Shown here: in pieces, positions 63,409 to 64,000 of the stretch
Numbering within the stretch: the stretch's first letter is position 1
How the letters are laid out: each line of letters opens with the position of its first letter
From: CAYNEI01 sp964396185
GTDB lineage: Archaea; Thermoplasmatota; SW-10-69-26
Direction of reading: 5' to 3'
NCBI GenBank assembly: GCA_964396185.1
Contig: CAYNEI010000005.1
Coordinates: 31,353 to 95,352 of the forward strand
DNA length: 64,000 nt
Translations under genes and position numbers: made by a program
The notes under the pieces: generated by a model
Database searches by the model: none
Told to the model about the DNA's origin: nothing
What the model saw: only the letters and a program-made list of their open reading frames with translations

Positions 63409-63972
63409 TCAGCGCTCCAGGACATCGCTGGCGACGCCGTGCATCTCCTCGCGCCAAACCTCGTCGAGGATGGCATCGAAGCGGAGATCCTCACGGACGT
63501 TCCCGTCTGGGGATTCGATCACGGCTCCACCGATACAGTCGATCTCTCCTGCGTACGTGAACCCGAGTTTCTCGAGGGTCTCTCGGTCCTCGGGGCGTCC
63601 CCGGGCCTCGGCGCCTTGGCCGAAGTCGGCCGCGCCGGAGTCCTCTACGAGGGTGCGTAGCAAGCGTGTGCGCTCGTCGTCGGGAAGCTTCTTGAGTCGC
63701 GTCTCGACGCGTGAGCGGATCGCCGCGAGCACATCTGCCTCGGCATCGAGGCGCTTCTTCTTGGCGTCGAGCTCAGCGCTGGCCAGGATGCGGCGGCGCT
63801 CTGCGGCCGCGCGTGTCTCGGCCTCCTGGGCTCGCGCATCCTTGGCGGCTTGCGCCTTGCTGCGGGCTTCCTCGAGGATCGCGTCGGCTTCCTGCTTGGC
63901 TTCCTCTACGGTCGCCTCGGCTTCCTTGCGGCCCTCTTCGAGGACGTCTTCGATAACCTGGTCTAGCCCCAT
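63409..63972 (-). CDS. atpE: A-type ATP synthase subunit E (peripheral stalk)
   Basis: The 187-residue protein is half coiled coil (EEGRKEAEATVEEAKQEADAILEEARSK and onward, rich in Glu, Ala and Lys), followed by a globular domain with CIGGAVIESPDGNVREDLRFDAILDE, typical of subunit E. It forms the peripheral stalk with subunit H. The last 28 bases of the window upstream of its ATG probably carry the end or spacer of the preceding ATP synthase gene, which cannot be identified. Confidence 0.94.
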   Translation of the reverse strand: MGLDQVIEDVLEEGRKEAEATVEEAKQEADAILEEARSKAQAAKDARAQEAETRAAAERRRILASAELDAKKKRLDAEADVLAAIRSRVETRLKKLPDDERTRLLRTLVEDSGAADFGQGAEARGRPEDRETLEKLGFTYAGEIDCIGGAVIESPDGNVREDLRFDAILDEVWREEMHGVASDVLER

Positions 63973-64000
63973 GGTCCACCCCTGCGGGTTGGGTCAAGAA

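Overview
The window is a high-GC archaeal chromosome segment. The archaeal assignment rests on a split RNA polymerase operon (rpoH, B'', B', A', A'', L30e, NusA), aIF5B, eS8, SRP19, an Lsm protein, an A-type ATP synthase, TATA-box promoters placed about 25-30 bases before start codons (mostly leaderless genes), and a tRNA-Trp whose intron is a box C/D guide RNA. Split RpoB and the Trp intron point to Euryarchaeota. The organism is an aerobe (heme-copper oxidase) with many secreted PKD/Ig-like proteins, lipoproteins and C-terminal anchor tails. A Thermoplasmatota- or Halobacteria-like lineage is my guess, not a demonstrated placement.

Layout: 1-2006 holds part of a large secreted Ig-like protein. 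2126-5368 has tRNA-Leu, a set of hairpins and the trkA-trkH potassium uptake pair. 5521-7450 has a candidate structured RNA, lsm, a conserved euryarchaeal family, eS8, SRP19 and an AbrB-like protein. 7666-15118 has methylmalonyl-CoA mutase, an eight-repeat PKD protein, a ureohydrolase, a HAD phosphatase and a GGCT-fold protein. 15183-24599 is the RNA polymerase operon with tRNA-Lys upstream. 24882-29000 has a thiolase/DUF35 pair, a lipoprotein, a polytopic membrane protein and tRNA-Trp. 29150-39233 has aIF5B, aquaporin, a lipoprotein, an MFS carrier, a second reduced thiolase/OB pair, a zinc-finger protein, biotin ligase, an epimerase and an acyl-CoA carboxylase beta subunit. 39258-47256 has a tail-anchored lipoprotein, rhodanese-TauE, thioredoxin, a hairpin-repeat array, a zinc-ribbon membrane protein and cytochrome oxidase II, I and III. 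47435-54009 has a VIT/VWA surface protein divergent from a membrane-spanning winged-helix regulator, an HxlR regulator and a fatty-acid desaturase. 54044-63972 has an EamA carrier, small proteins, a thioesterase, a copper radical oxidase and the A-type ATP synthase genes, with atpD separated from the rest.

How the genes fit together: propionyl/methylmalonyl-CoA chemistry is represented by a carboxylase beta subunit, biotin ligase, mutase and thiolases. Respiration is represented by cytochrome oxidase, whose subunit II carries its own blue-copper domain, and by the A-type ATP synthase.

Most notable observations: (1) RpoA'' carries about 200 extra N-terminal residues made of three helix-hairpin-helix repeats, plus an acidic tail. 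(2) A winged-helix regulator is tethered through the membrane to a giant extracellular domain and is divergent from a VIT/VWA surface protein, with twin near-identical palindromes between them. (3) Several genes (tRNA-Leu, coxC, a zinc-ribbon protein, aIF5B) have an inverted copy of their own 3' end just downstream. (4) A thiolase without its catalytic cysteine is paired with a DUF35-like protein without its zinc ribbon. (5) A probable copper radical oxidase and a membrane fatty-acid desaturase occur in an archaeon.
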